NCBI GenBank assembly: GCA_943787185.1
Contig: CALSLL010000001.1
Location: forward strand, 186,001-250,000
From: UBA10349 sp003485905
GTDB lineage: Bacteria; Pseudomonadota; Gammaproteobacteria; Arenicellales; Arenicellaceae
Direction: 5' to 3'
Length of the DNA: 64,000 nucleotides
Position numbers and translations under genes: made by a program
The notes under the pieces: generated by a model
What the model was told of the DNA's origin: nothing
Database searches by the model: none
Seen by the model: only the letters and a program-made list of their open reading frames with translations
Shown: positions 1-8,593 of the stretch, piece by piece
Position numbering within the stretch: position 1 is the first letter of the stretch
Layout: every line of letters begins with the position of its first letter

Positions 1-457
1 CGCGATTCATACCCTCTGGAGTGTCGGCATAACATGTATTTCCGCCCGCGCGATAGCAATCCATTCCCGACCGGTAATACCAACAGCGAGCATCTTGGCA
101 TACGTTCCCACCAATCGTGCCTACGTTACGGATCTGCGGGCTGGCCACTCTCGACGCTGCCTGCGCGAGAAGCGAATAGCTAACCTTAATAATGTCATTC
201 TCTGCAAGCTCAGCAAGCGTCGTCAATGCGCCGATCTCTACACCCTCGGGAGTTTCTTTAATCCCCTTCAACTCATCTATTCCGTTAAGGTCTACAACCG
301 CTTGAGGGCGCTTTACACGATCCTTAAACCAATCATAGCTATCTTGCCCACCGGCAAGCTTCCAAGCGTTCTCACCATAACGTTCAAGAACTTCAAAAGC
401 ATTATCCATATCGGAGGGCTGAATTAGCTCAAAATGCGGCATCATATCTCTAGACAT
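1..457 (-). CDS. FAD-binding subunit of a xanthine dehydrogenase-family molybdoenzyme (partial, runs off the window)
   Basis: This is the N-terminal 152 residues of the flavin subunit that passes electrons between the Fe-S and acceptor sides of a molybdenum hydroxylase. The translation starts MSRDMMPHFELIQPSD and contains the FAD-family signature SPQIRNVGTIGGN followed by four cysteines in the stretch NVCQDARCWYYR...DC...NTC. A cysteine-rich loop here resembles the [4Fe-4S]-binding insertion of PaoB and of the 4-hydroxybenzoyl-CoA reductase beta subunit (inference). A strong AAGGAGG ribosome site (464-470) overlaps the stop of the upstream molybdopterin gene, so the start at 457 is well supported and the two genes are translationally close. 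The rest of the gene lies to the left of the window. Confidence 0.9.
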   Translation of the reverse strand, partial: MSRDMMPHFELIQPSDMDNAFEVLERYGENAWKLAGGQDSYDWFKDRVKRPQAVVDLNGIDELKGIKETPEGVEIGALTTLAELAENDIIKVSYSLLAQAASRVASPQIRNVGTIGGNVCQDARCWYYRSGMDCYRAGGNTCYADTPEGMNR

Positions 458-468
458 ATCATTCCTCC

Positions 469-2889
469 TTACTGGTTATTAACTTGCAACGGTTTGTAAG
501 ATTGGGGCCGACCTGCAGCCGCATTAACAATCATATCTGGGGTAATCGGGTTCCTCATAAAGTAATGCCCGTCAAGTGCGTTTGAAATCGCACAAATAAG
601 TGACGCCGCTCCACCACCCATGACTGGTTCACCAACACCTTTAGCACCAACCGGGTTTTGAGGGTCTGGCTCGTCTACCGCGGCCCAATCCATCGTAGAT
701 GGGACGTCAAGATAGCTTGGAGGCTTGGCCTGATACAGACCAACATTTACCGGCAATCCGTTCTGTGGGTCATACACAAGCTTCTCCGACGCTGCCATTC
801 CAAAACCCATCACAGCACCGCCTTTAATTTGTGTCGCAAGACTTTGGGGGTGCAATACGGTTCCGCAATCTACCACACCTAAGTAGTCGAGAATCTCGAA
901 CTTACCAGTTTCGGTATCAAGCTCGATATCAATAAAACCCGCGCAAAAAGCAGGCACCAAACCATGCTTCTCAAGCTTATCCTTAGCGACACCGACAAGG
1001 CCGGTTCCTGCCACCCCTGCAAGCCCACCCTTAGTAATCGGATTGATGTCCTCCGGACCTTCGATGCCAGAATATTTACCACCAAGTTCCACGGCACGTT
1101 GCGCGACCTCTGCATAAGTCATGGACTGTGCTGGATCCGACATGGAGAATACTTTCTCCTCACCAATATCATAATCACCAGGGTCACCCCCCAAGTCCAT
1201 AGCTGCAATCTCTTTAATCTTGTCTAAGGCATCCGTCGCCGCTACAAAATTTGTTCGCGTCATTGTGAACGAAGTATTGGAACCAAACTGGCCTATATTA
1301 AATGGTAAATGTTTACGGCTATCACCACGATGAATGACGCAGTTCTCCCAATCATATTTTAATACTTCTGCCGCAACACGAGAGGTAGACGCGTAGGAGT
1401 ACGTGCCAAGGTTGCCGACACCGGTATGCACATTAAGTTTGCCATCGGGAGTGATAACAACTAAACCATCAAAGCCATTGAAGCCCGCAGGGTGAAACGC
1501 CGTCGCCACCGCCACACTACGAACCTTTGCACCATTACGCTGACCATCATTTTTTACGCGTTCGGCCCAGTTAAACTGCTCAGCGCCTTTCATAAGTGCT
1601 TCGCGCGGATGGGCGCTAGTGACTGGCTCTCGACCGGCTCCAACCAGAGCATCCCCGGTCGGTGCATTAATTTGTCTTATCTCAAGCCTATCCAAACCTA
1701 ACTCTTTAGCTGCCCGATCCATCAGCGGTTCGAACGTCACGGCCATCTGGTTCTGACCAGGCCCTCGCTGCGCTGCACGCGGTGGAGTATTAGTCGAAAC
1801 AAAGATACCTCGTAGTCGCATTGCCTCTGGCGTATAAACTAACGAGGCTCCTTCGCTGAAGCCATTAATATCTGGAAAACCCGTGGCTGACCCATTCTCC
1901 TGAACTAGATAAAGATCAAGCGAAGTCACTTTTCCATCTTCGCGAAAACCAATTTTTGTCCGGCCCTGAAATCCGCAACGCGCGTACCCTAAGTAGTATT
2001 CCTCGGCCCGACTGATGCGCAGCATCACTGGACGATTAATCTTCTTCGAGAAATGAGCAGGTATCACCATCGACGGATAGGGATTGCCTTTTGAACCAAA
2101 ACCGCCGCCACAGAATTCAGCGACAAAGACCACATCTTCAGGCGGAATACCAATCAATCCGGCTAGGGTGTACATCGCAAAACTTTGGCTTTGCAGTGAA
2201 CCGAACACATGACACTTTCCATTCTCCCAATACGAAAGCGCGCTACGTGGCTCCATCGAATGGTGTGAATTAGAAGCAACAACAAATGACTCCTCCAACA
2301 CCAAGGCGGCATCTTCAAAACCAGTATCCAGATCACCATATTCCCACTGTACAGTGGGCTCCCCTGTTGGTAATTGACCTTCTTCGACGGCAGCAAAATC
2401 TCTGGCCGTCCATTTTTTATCATTGATTTCAGGCGGAATCGATTGCCCGAAATTTAGGTTTACCGAATTACCTTCACTGCGCGCATTAGGGCCTCCTGGA
2501 TATAAACTCTCCAAAGGGTCCACGCAAAATGGGAGCGGCTCAAAATCAATTTTGATTTTGTCGATAGCATCCTGAGCAATGGTCTCGCTTTCGGCGGCCA
2601 CCGCGAGTATAGGGTCACCAACAAAGACTGGTTCATTTGTAAGAATTGTTTGTTGAGGAGACGCCTTAGCAGGCACATCATCTGCGGTCAAAATCCCAAT
2701 AACCCCAGGCATGGCGAGCGCCTCTGCGGCATCTATATTTCTAACCCGCGCATGTGGCATTGGGCTGGTAAGCAATCTGGCATACACCATGCCATCGACA
2801 CGGAAATCCTCCGCGTATTTTGCCTCTCCTGTTACCTTGGCGCGGATATCAGGCGGAGTAAAATCATTACCTAGAAGCGTATAAGCCAT
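469..2889 (-). CDS. Molybdopterin-binding (large) subunit, xanthine dehydrogenase/aldehyde oxidase family
   Basis: Catalytic 806-residue subunit holding the Mo-pterin cofactor. The N-terminal aldehyde oxidase a/b hammerhead-type domain begins around DIRAKVTGEAKYAEDF, and the large Mo-binding domain follows with FCGGGFGSKG, PPRAAQRGPGQNQ and GVGNLGTYSYASTSR. The base-catalyst glutamate is in NPVGAKGVGEP, near residue 754. No signal peptide is seen. It is preceded by the Fe-S subunit (1 nt gap) and followed by the FAD subunit (11 nt gap), giving the order Fe-S, Mo, FAD. The substrate cannot be read from the sequence; aldehydes, purines and N-heterocycles are all used by this family. Since the Fe-S partner has a Tat signal, the folded complex probably acts outside the inner membrane, as PaoABC does (inference). 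Confidence 0.92.
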   Translation of the reverse strand: MAYTLLGNDFTPPDIRAKVTGEAKYAEDFRVDGMVYARLLTSPMPHARVRNIDAAEALAMPGVIGILTADDVPAKASPQQTILTNEPVFVGDPILAVAAESETIAQDAIDKIKIDFEPLPFCVDPLESLYPGGPNARSEGNSVNLNFGQSIPPEINDKKWTARDFAAVEEGQLPTGEPTVQWEYGDLDTGFEDAALVLEESFVVASNSHHSMEPRSALSYWENGKCHVFGSLQSQSFAMYTLAGLIGIPPEDVVFVAEFCGGGFGSKGNPYPSMVIPAHFSKKINRPVMLRISRAEEYYLGYARCGFQGRTKIGFREDGKVTSLDLYLVQENGSATGFPDINGFSEGASLVYTPEAMRLRGIFVSTNTPPRAAQRGPGQNQMAVTFEPLMDRAAKELGLDRLEIRQINAPTGDALVGAGREPVTSAHPREALMKGAEQFNWAERVKNDGQRNGAKVRSVAVATAFHPAGFNGFDGLVVITPDGKLNVHTGVGNLGTYSYASTSRVAAEVLKYDWENCVIHRGDSRKHLPFNIGQFGSNTSFTMTRTNFVAATDALDKIKEIAAMDLGGDPGDYDIGEEKVFSMSDPAQSMTYAEVAQRAVELGGKYSGIEGPEDINPITKGGLAGVAGTGLVGVAKDKLEKHGLVPAFCAGFIDIELDTETGKFEILDYLGVVDCGTVLHPQSLATQIKGGAVMGFGMAASEKLVYDPQNGLPVNVGLYQAKPPSYLDVPSTMDWAAVDEPDPQNPVGAKGVGEPVMGGGAASLICAISNALDGHYFMRNPITPDMIVNAAAGRPQSYKPLQVNNQ

Positions 2890-2890
2890 T

Positions 2891-3598
2891 CTAAGCCTCC
2901 CCTGCTGCGCGCATAACAGAATTCAAATAGTGGTCGTAGGCACCACAACGACAGAGATTCCCGGATAGTGCCACTCTGGCTTCCTCCCGAGTAGGATCAG
3001 GATTAGATTTAAGCAAAGAAACCGTGGACATTATCTGACCAGGAGTACAGAAACCGCATTGCGGCCCAAGCTCATCAATAAAGGCTTGCTGAATCGTATG
3101 GAGTTCTCCATTTGCCCCCTGTAATCCTTCGACGGTATTTATGGCTAGGCCCCTTACAGTATGAGTGAGGGTAGAACATGAGTATTGCTGCACATCATCA
3201 ATATTCACTGTACAAGCACCGCATTCACCACGATCACAACCCAGCTTTGTACCGGTCAGTCCTAACTTGTAGCGTAGGGTCATTGCCAGAGTTTCGTTTG
3301 GCAATACATCAACCACCCGATCCCTACCATTGATATTTAATGTGATCATGCGCTCAAAACTACCAGGAGCCGGGGTAGCAGATGATTCTGCTGTATTCCC
3401 AACCCCACTATTATCAGAACATCCGGCGAGCATAAAAACGCCTGCTGAAGCAACTGCACCTGAAGCGATCACGCCCTTAATAAACTCACGTCGCGACATA
3501 TTAGGCGGAGCTAGACCACAACTTGATGTTTGTTGAGACACCATAGCCTCTGACATCATCATTGTGGTCAAATCCGTCATCGAGTTTCCTTTATTCAT
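2891..3598 (-). CDS. [2Fe-2S] subunit of molybdoenzyme with Tat signal and lipobox
   Basis: Electron-transfer subunit with two [2Fe-2S] clusters. The plant-type ferredoxin domain has CDRGECGACTVN plus a later Cys, and the alpha-helical domain has CGFCTPGQIMS and GNLCRCGAYD. Upstream is a twin-arginine motif SRREFIKG, a hydrophobic stretch and LAGC, a lipobox, so the protein is probably Tat-exported and lipid-anchored. ATG at 3598 is preceded by GGAGG at 7 nt spacing and is chosen over a TTG two codons earlier. The twin arginines lie unusually far in (about residue 36), so a start at the Met just before SRREF is an alternative. It is the first gene of the three-subunit operon. Confidence 0.9.
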   Translation of the reverse strand: MNKGNSMTDLTTMMMSEAMVSQQTSSCGLAPPNMSRREFIKGVIASGAVASAGVFMLAGCSDNSGVGNTAESSATPAPGSFERMITLNINGRDRVVDVLPNETLAMTLRYKLGLTGTKLGCDRGECGACTVNIDDVQQYSCSTLTHTVRGLAINTVEGLQGANGELHTIQQAFIDELGPQCGFCTPGQIMSTVSLLKSNPDPTREEARVALSGNLCRCGAYDHYLNSVMRAAGEA

Positions 3599-3778
3599 CT
3601 GCAAACCTCCGCCTGTTTCTTATCAGGAACAGATAGCCCCTGGGACATATTCGGCGTCATCTAAACACCGACAATCTAACCTTTCAACCAGATAACCATA
3701 GTACACCCAAGCTCACGTAAAAATCTACGACCTCAAGAAGACGAAACGAAGGTACAAAGCCATTAACGCGAGTAATGA

Positions 3779-4450
3779 TTAATCGATAAAAGTCGCAATT
3801 TCACTCAGAGGCTTCTTCTCTATTTGAGGTACTTGGCAATTCTTCTCGGGTTTTCCCGCGACTAAAATCATATAAGGGCGTTCGTCCGTAGGGCGATCTA
3901 ATATTTCGTTGAGGAATTTCATTGGGCTGGGAGTATGCGTTAAAGTTGCTACACCTGCGTGGTGCAGCGCGTCAATGAGAAAGCCCGTTGCAATTCCCAC
4001 GGATTCAGACGTGTAATAGTTCTTAAGCTTCTTACCGTTTTCATCGTAAGAGAATTTCCTCAAGAATATAACTATCAAGTGTGAGGCCGTTTCTAAAAAT
4101 GGTTTCTCGGCATCCGTCCCCAAATGGCTCAACGCATCGAGCCATTGATCGCTGGCACGGGATTCATAAAAAACCCTCTCTTCCTCTTCTGCCGCCAAAC
4201 GAATTTTACGTTTGAGTTCAGGGTTAGAAACCGCCACAAAATGCCAAGGCTGCATGTTTGCGCCATTGGGTGCTGTACCTGCTGCCCGAATAGCTGCTTT
4301 GATCACATCATTGGGAATAGGCTCAGCACAGAAATCACGAACCGAACGACGCAATTTAATTTGTTGATAAAAGAGGTTCGCTTTCTCCACCATCTCATCA
4401 GCGCCGTAGTGAACAAAATCATAAGGAATCGGTTGATAATCGGTTGTCAT
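3779..4450 (-). CDS. Nitroreductase-fold flavoprotein resembling iodotyrosine deiodinase
   Basis: FMN-dependent nitroreductase-fold enzyme of about 223 residues. RRSVRDF near the start is the FMN-phosphate-binding signature, followed by APNGANMQPWHF. The middle (AAEEEERVFYE ... W ... KPFLETA) and the end (NYYTSESVGIATGFLIDAL, TLTHTPSPM) follow the layout of mammalian iodotyrosine deiodinase, including the E-x(n)-Y lid region, so reductive dehalogenation or a related flavin reduction is likelier than nitro reduction; this is inferred from remembered family sequences. ATG at 4450 is chosen because AGGAGG precedes it by 9 nt; an upstream in-frame ATG at 4474 lacks this. It is transcribed in the same direction as the molybdoenzyme genes but 180 bp upstream, so probably separately. 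Confidence 0.85.
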   Translation of the reverse strand: MTTDYQPIPYDFVHYGADEMVEKANLFYQQIKLRRSVRDFCAEPIPNDVIKAAIRAAGTAPNGANMQPWHFVAVSNPELKRKIRLAAEEEERVFYESRASDQWLDALSHLGTDAEKPFLETASHLIVIFLRKFSYDENGKKLKNYYTSESVGIATGFLIDALHHAGVATLTHTPSPMKFLNEILDRPTDERPYMILVAGKPEKNCQVPQIEKKPLSEIATFID

Positions 4451-4690
4451 AGCGCAAGGCCTCCTAATGTTCAATCAAAATTAAGGCAATGATCCTATCT
4501 AAATTAGCCCGCGACACAATGGATGGTTCGTAAACTGCAGATTACTATTGTACTTATCAGTGATCGAGTATCTTGGATAACTCCTGTTGTCATAAAACGT
4601 CCATTCACATAATTACTGATTTTGAATGCTATTGGTCCGCAACATGCGCCGATATAGAAAGAACTCGATACATCCTAGTCAGCCTCCATT

Positions 4691-5515
4691 TTAGGGCGTA
4701 GCAATGCAGTAAAAGAGGCCATCACCGCCTGTACCTTCCAGATCTGCTTGACCGCAACCACGTGAAGCGTGTGCGCTGTTCCAGGAAGTGGGGTTATCGC
4801 CCCCGCCTTCACGGTCGAAATGACCAACTAAGGCTAAACCTGAAGAGCTACTGATCGATACAGCATCGGTGATCTTACCGCGATCATCTGCTTTGTGCGT
4901 GTGGTGGCGTGAACGACGCATACTACGTTTCTTCCTAAGGTGTTGGAGAAGCTCCTTTTTTAAGGCTCCACGGGCTTGTATAAAGAGACTGCGATAAATG
5001 GTTTCGTGTGACACGTGAAAGTCCTCATCGTCTGGATACGCACACTTTAACCAGCCAGCGATCTGTTCAGGTGACCAGAGCTGATTAAGTTTCTTCGCCA
5101 CAATACGGGCTAACGCACGATTGTCCACCAGTCTACATCGCTTGGGCCGATGGGATCGATCCCAAGCGGCCTGATCCGCTTTATTAGCCCGATAACATCG
5201 TCGACCACCATTGCGCTTGATCTCTCGACTGATTGTTGAAGATGCACGCCCCAGTGATACGGCAATTGATCGGATAGAGTAACCCGCCACTACACTGCGT
5301 GAGATCTCTTCACGTTCAGGCAACGTTAGTGCTAATCGTGATCGCTTCCTTTGCGGTGGTCGAATCCCTCCGGTGCGTGACAGAATACCTGCGATTGAGC
5401 TGTGATTGCGATCAAATAATGCGGCTATCTTATGCAGTGAATCACCTTTCTGCCAGCGATCCCACATCAATGCTTTATCTGTTTCTGTGTAATAAATCCT
5501 CGACCTTTGTCTCAT
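4691..5515 (-). mobile_element. IS30-family transposase remnant with an unrelated C-terminal tail
   Basis: The first ~225 residues are an IS30-type transposase: an N-terminal helix-turn-helix (SLHKIAALFDRNHSSIAGIL), a second one (YSIRSIAVSLGRASSTISREI), and the conserved SPEQIAGWLK and VSHETIYRSLF motifs. The ORF then leaves the family at about KADDRGKIT, before the DDE catalytic core (no GHWEGD motif), and ends with a glycine-rich tail including WNSAHASRGCGQ and GDGLFYCIATP that looks like the end of a different, perhaps secreted, protein. The element is therefore broken and should not transpose by itself. ATG at 5515 has AAGGAG 8 nt upstream. Terminal inverted repeats were not identified by eye. 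Confidence 0.8.
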
Positions 5516-5752
5516 CTGCAACACTCCTTCTCTTTGATAAGAGAGTAAACTGTTGCGTCGACCGGTTGAAATCGCAGTATAAAACAGCCACTTGGTGATA
5601 TTGCTAAACACATCGCGCTCGAAGAACATTCCTGATGAGCAACTGTGATTAGATCACCTCCTCTCGAATGAGGTCGCTACCGTAATTATCGAAACGGGGC
5701 TAGTACCAGTGATAGTTGAGCCTCTACCGACATTGTCCTTCTAAAGAAAAAA

Positions 5753-5780
5753 TGATCCGTTTCTCTAAAAGTAACGTATA
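5753..5780 (+). promoter_or_regulatory. Putative ECF (RpoE-ChrR type) promoter for the DUF2878 operon
   Basis: TGATCC at 5753-5758 and CGTATA at 5775-5780 are separated by 16 nt, and the downstream gene begins 30 nt later. The same elements and the same 16-nt spacing occur on both sides of the rpoE-neighbour intergenic region near 37.6 kb. TGATCC with CGTA is, as I recall, the pattern described for the ECF11/RpoE-ChrR group. This suggests regulation by the sigma factor encoded at 36966-37553. Confidence 0.72.
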
Positions 5781-5809
5781 GAGACTTTAAGCTAACAACG
5801 ATAGTATTG

Positions 5810-6313
5810 ATGACAAAATGGCAGATAGGACAAGCGCTTATGTTCCAGTGCTTTTGGTTTACCTCGGTGTTGGGTCAAAATCGAGCGTTACCAGTTGCTC
5901 TGCTTTTAATTGGATTACATTTCTTTTTCAGCCCGACCAAGTCAGCCGACGTAAAAATAATGCCCATTGCCTTTATCGGTATTGGTATAGATCTAGCATT
6001 TACCTACGCAGGTGTCTTTGAATTCGCAAGCTGGCCTATCTGGTTATTCGTTCTTTGGTTCGGTTTTTCACTAACCCTCAATCATAGTATTGCGAAAATT
6101 GGGCAATTCCCCACACCCGCAGTTGCTCTGTTCGGGGGATGCTTTGGCACAATTTCTTATCTCGCTGGCTGGAGATTTAACGCGGTTGAATTCCCCTTCG
6201 GACTCTTTACAACCGCCCTGATTCTCGCCACTAGTTGGGCTTTACTACTTCCAAGCTTGTTCCACCTAGATAAAACGTTGAGGAGAAGGATCAATGCGAG
6301 TGCAACTCACTAG
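5810..6313 (+). CDS. DUF2878 family membrane protein
   Basis: Polytopic inner-membrane protein of 167 residues with about five to six hydrophobic segments (for example LPVALLLIGLHFFF, IMPIAFIGIGIDLAF, IWLFVLWFGFSLTL, LFTTALILATSWALLL). The pattern WQIGQALMFQ and the conserved LNHS and GGCFG stretches fit DUF2878. Function is unknown. In many marine gammaproteobacteria DUF2878 and DUF3833 genes sit next to a cfa-like/DUF1365/FAD-protein cluster; here that cluster is 32 kb away, but both carry the same promoter pattern. ATG at 5810 is used; a TTG immediately before it is less likely. The next gene follows after 9 nt, so the two form an operon. Confidence 0.85.
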   Translation: MTKWQIGQALMFQCFWFTSVLGQNRALPVALLLIGLHFFFSPTKSADVKIMPIAFIGIGIDLAFTYAGVFEFASWPIWLFVLWFGFSLTLNHSIAKIGQFPTPAVALFGGCFGTISYLAGWRFNAVEFPFGLFTTALILATSWALLLPSLFHLDKTLRRRINASATH

Positions 6314-6322
6314 GAATATCAA

Positions 6323-6850
6323 ATGCAAAAACTAGGATTGGCGCTTTTACTTTTATCAGTGCTGGGGTGCACGGCTGCACTCGATGATTACACCGACTCA
6401 ACACCCCAGCTCGAACTAGACTCCTTTTTTAACGGTGAGTTAAAAGCATGGGGAATTGTCCAAAATCGCTCCGGTAAGGTTACGCGCACCTTCGTTGCCG
6501 ATCTAAATGGACACTGGGAGGGAACCGAAGGAGTTCTTGATGAAACTTTTATCTACAACGATGGTGAAAAACAGTACCGGAGTTGGAACCTGACTAAACT
6601 CGAAAACGGTCAATACAGCGGCTCCGCCAGCGATGTCCCAGCGCCAGCTAAGGGCGGTACCAACGGCATCGCAATGAATTGGAAATACAGCGTTTTATTA
6701 AACGTCGACGGCTCTACCTGGGATATCAGTTTTGACGATTGGATGTATTTGGTTGATAAAAACTCAGTGATCAATAAAGCAACGCTAACCAAATTCGGAT
6801 TTAATGTTGGCGAAGTTACTTTATTTATTCAAAAACTTCCTTCCAGTTGA
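6323..6850 (+). CDS. DUF3833 family lipoprotein
   Basis: A 175-residue predicted lipoprotein: MQKLGLALLLLSVLGC ends in a lipobox cysteine. The body contains LDSFFNGELKAWGIVQNRSG and the downstream acidic strand pattern ETFIYNDGEKQYRSW, both typical of DUF3833. It is probably anchored in the periplasm; the biochemical role is unknown. It is 9 nt downstream of the DUF2878 gene, a pairing that is recurrent in RpoE-ChrR-linked lipid clusters (remembered association). The reading frame is intact, and its stop is followed within about 110 bp by the remnant of an unrelated flavoenzyme gene. Confidence 0.87.
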   Translation: MQKLGLALLLLSVLGCTAALDDYTDSTPQLELDSFFNGELKAWGIVQNRSGKVTRTFVADLNGHWEGTEGVLDETFIYNDGEKQYRSWNLTKLENGQYSGSASDVPAPAKGGTNGIAMNWKYSVLLNVDGSTWDISFDDWMYLVDKNSVINKATLTKFGFNVGEVTLFIQKLPSS

Positions 6851-6959
6851 AAAGTTCGGATGTCGTTTTCGACAACGAAATAAAACTACCTCACGAGAAG
6901 CTGCTTGAAGGTCTTTTAAGCTCAGCCAATACAATTTGGCCTATTTACATGTGGTTTAA

Positions 6960-7247
6960 AATTTTGGTCAAATTGAAAGCAACCCCTTTGATTTTGTATC
7001 CCTTCGTCAGAAATTTAATGGCGCATACATTGCCAACGGCGGTTACACAGGCCAAATGGCCGAAGAAAGCTTGAACAACAATTACAGTGACTTTATAGCC
7101 TTTGGGACACCGTTTATCGCCAACCCTGACTTACCGAAACGACTTAGGCTCTCAGCACCTTTAGCTGAAGCGGACCCAAGTACTTTTTATGGTGGTGGTG
7201 CCGAAGGATACATTGATTATCCGAAGTTAGAACTTGCAGCAAGATAA
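6960..7247 (+). pseudogene. C-terminal remnant of an Old Yellow Enzyme-family NADH:flavin oxidoreductase
   Basis: Only the last ~95 codons of an ~360-residue OYE/NemA-like enzyme remain. The open frame starts just after a stop at 6957-6959 and reads NPFDFVSLRQKFNG, then YIANGGYTGQMAEESL, IAFGTPFIANPDLPKRL and the family-typical FYGGGAEGYIDYP before its stop. The FMN-phosphate-binding region is there but the N-terminal barrel and the catalytic His/Asn pair are missing. No start codon or ribosome site suits this fragment. It lies inside the otherwise intact DUF2878-DUF2141 block, so it is probably deletion debris. Confidence 0.85.
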
Positions 7248-7476
7248 TGATTGGTGCCGCACATATCGACGGAAGGAATAATATAAAAATAGGCGAATTG
7301 AGGTTTACGTTCAATATAATGAACGCTGATGCCGAGAGAATGTCTCAGAAACGTAAAACCGAATAGAACTTAGGATAAGAGGTTTTACCTTGTTTTCCGT
7401 GCATTAAAAACCAAATATGGCTAACCATTTTGGGACAATAACAGCTATTTACTCCAAGCTGACTAAGCAGCGCTTT

Positions 7477-7508
7477 GAATGGCGACTCATTGCCCAAAAA
7501 GCCCAATC
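7477..7508 (+). repeat. Degenerate copy of the dispersed GAATG...CATTC hairpin repeat
   Basis: GAATGGCGACTCATTGCCC followed by an A-run resembles the left two thirds of the repeat copies at 10122, 61420, 63197 and 63706, but the right arm is eroded. It lies in the 380-bp gap (7248-7627) between the OYE remnant and the next gene, in which I see nothing else. Confidence 0.5.
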
Positions 7509-7627
7509 AATTTGATTTCAAAATCATTTTCGACACTTATAACCCAAAATTGTTGATTTGCATCAACCTACATTGCTTGCTAAAAAGTAATCCTTTAGTT
7601 TTCCACCAACTAGTTTTCTTAGCTGTT

Positions 7628-7870
7628 ATGAAAGACTATTTGTTGTTCAGAAAATTTATTATGCCTGTCGCTCTTCAGTTCCTATTTTGGGCTGGAATTG
7701 GCGGCACGTTTTATGGCACATGGTGGCTATATAGCCATGAAAATTGGGCATGGATTCCAGCGCTAGTATTTGGCACATTATTAACTCGGTTGATTTTCGA
7801 AGGGTTCCTTTTACGTTATCAAACCTACACCCTATTATCTGAGGTAAGGGATAAACTCAATGAGAAATAG
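7628..7870 (+). CDS. Small two-helix membrane protein, DUF4282-like
   Basis: An 80-residue protein starting MKDYLLFRKFIMPVALQ. It has two hydrophobic helices, ALQFLFWAGIGGTFYGTWW and IPALVFGTLLTRLIFEGFLL, separated by a short loop, and a charged C-terminus (LLSEVRDKLNEK). The first helix, short loop and R-x-x-E/L-x-E region recall DUF4282, but I am not certain of the family. ATG at 7628 is taken because the hydrophobic protein begins there; the same frame extends upstream through a low-quality stretch overlapping a repeat. It overlaps the following DUF2141 gene by 11 nt, indicating coupled translation. Confidence 0.6.
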   Translation: MKDYLLFRKFIMPVALQFLFWAGIGGTFYGTWWLYSHENWAWIPALVFGTLLTRLIFEGFLLRYQTYTLLSEVRDKLNEK

Positions 7871-8300
7871 ATTAGTAGCCACCATATTATTGTTAATTTG
7901 TATGGTGGTTCCGGCCTATTCTGATCAAAACACCATCACACTGCAGATCAACGTTAGCGGTGCCGCCCCAAGTAAAGGACATATTATTCTTTCATTGTTC
8001 TCAACCGTCGATAACTACCTTAAGAAACCGATAGTAAGTATGACTAAGCCTGTATCGGTAGAGGGTAGTACAAATTTTGAAATCAAGGATTTGTCACCCG
8101 GAAAGTATGCGTTGAGTGCAATTTTTGACGAGGATAGCAACGGTGAACTAACTACCGGCATGTTTGGTATACCTAAAGAACTCGTGGGTTTTTCCAATAA
8201 TGCTAAAGGTAAGTTTGGGCCACCGAAATTTGACAAAGTGGTTTTTGAGGCTTTAACGTCTCAAAAAATCACTATCCAGTTGGGAAAGACAAGGATCTAA
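7860..8300 (+). CDS. DUF2141 family secreted protein
   Basis: A 146-residue exported protein: MRNRLVATILLLICMVVPAYS is a signal peptide. The mature part has the DUF2141 hallmarks KGHIILSLF, LSPGKYALSAIFDEDSNGEL and FGIPKELVGFSNNAKGKFGPP, predicted to form a small beta-sandwich. Function is unknown; in other bacteria such genes are often near lipid-desaturation, carotenoid or ChrR-linked clusters (remembered). The start overlaps the preceding gene by 11 nt. It appears to be the last intact gene of the block that starts at the ECF-type promoter at 5753. Confidence 0.88.
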   Translation: MRNRLVATILLLICMVVPAYSDQNTITLQINVSGAAPSKGHIILSLFSTVDNYLKKPIVSMTKPVSVEGSTNFEIKDLSPGKYALSAIFDEDSNGELTTGMFGIPKELVGFSNNAKGKFGPPKFDKVVFEALTSQKITIQLGKTRI

Positions 8301-8362
8301 ATTCAATTGTAAAACTATTCAATAATGCAATTTACGAACAGAGGCACTGCTCGGAGTCTGAA

Positions 8363-8584
8363 ATGAATAGCGAAAATTGTATAACCAGCCAGGCAACTCA
8401 CTACGCTGGGCTAGTCAATGCCCTAGCAGGAATATGCGTTGGTTTGGCCTATGTGCTCCACCCTTATCATGCTACTCCAGAAGTTTCTACAAAGCAGTTT
8501 CTGGTTCTGGGTACACATATTATTTGTTGTTTCACTACCGGGTCACATAACCGTAGCAACCAATCACCTTACGCGTCGCTATAA
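8363..8584 (+). pseudogene. Fragment of an unidentified membrane protein
   Basis: The first ~45 codons (MNSENCITSQATHYAGLVNALAG, then ICVGLAYVLHPYHATPEV) look like the start of a membrane protein with a good hydrophobic helix. After about codon 50 the frame becomes Ser/Asn-rich and non-hydrophobic, whereas another frame briefly continues hydrophobically (FWFWVHILFVVSL). This pattern fits a frameshift followed by truncation. I do not recognise the family. Confidence 0.4.
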
Positions 8585-8593
8585 TCGACTTGC

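Noticed and set aside
95..427. 110-codon plus-strand frame at the left end
   Set aside because: Antisense to the FAD subunit gene, which has a strong ribosome site and conserved motifs.
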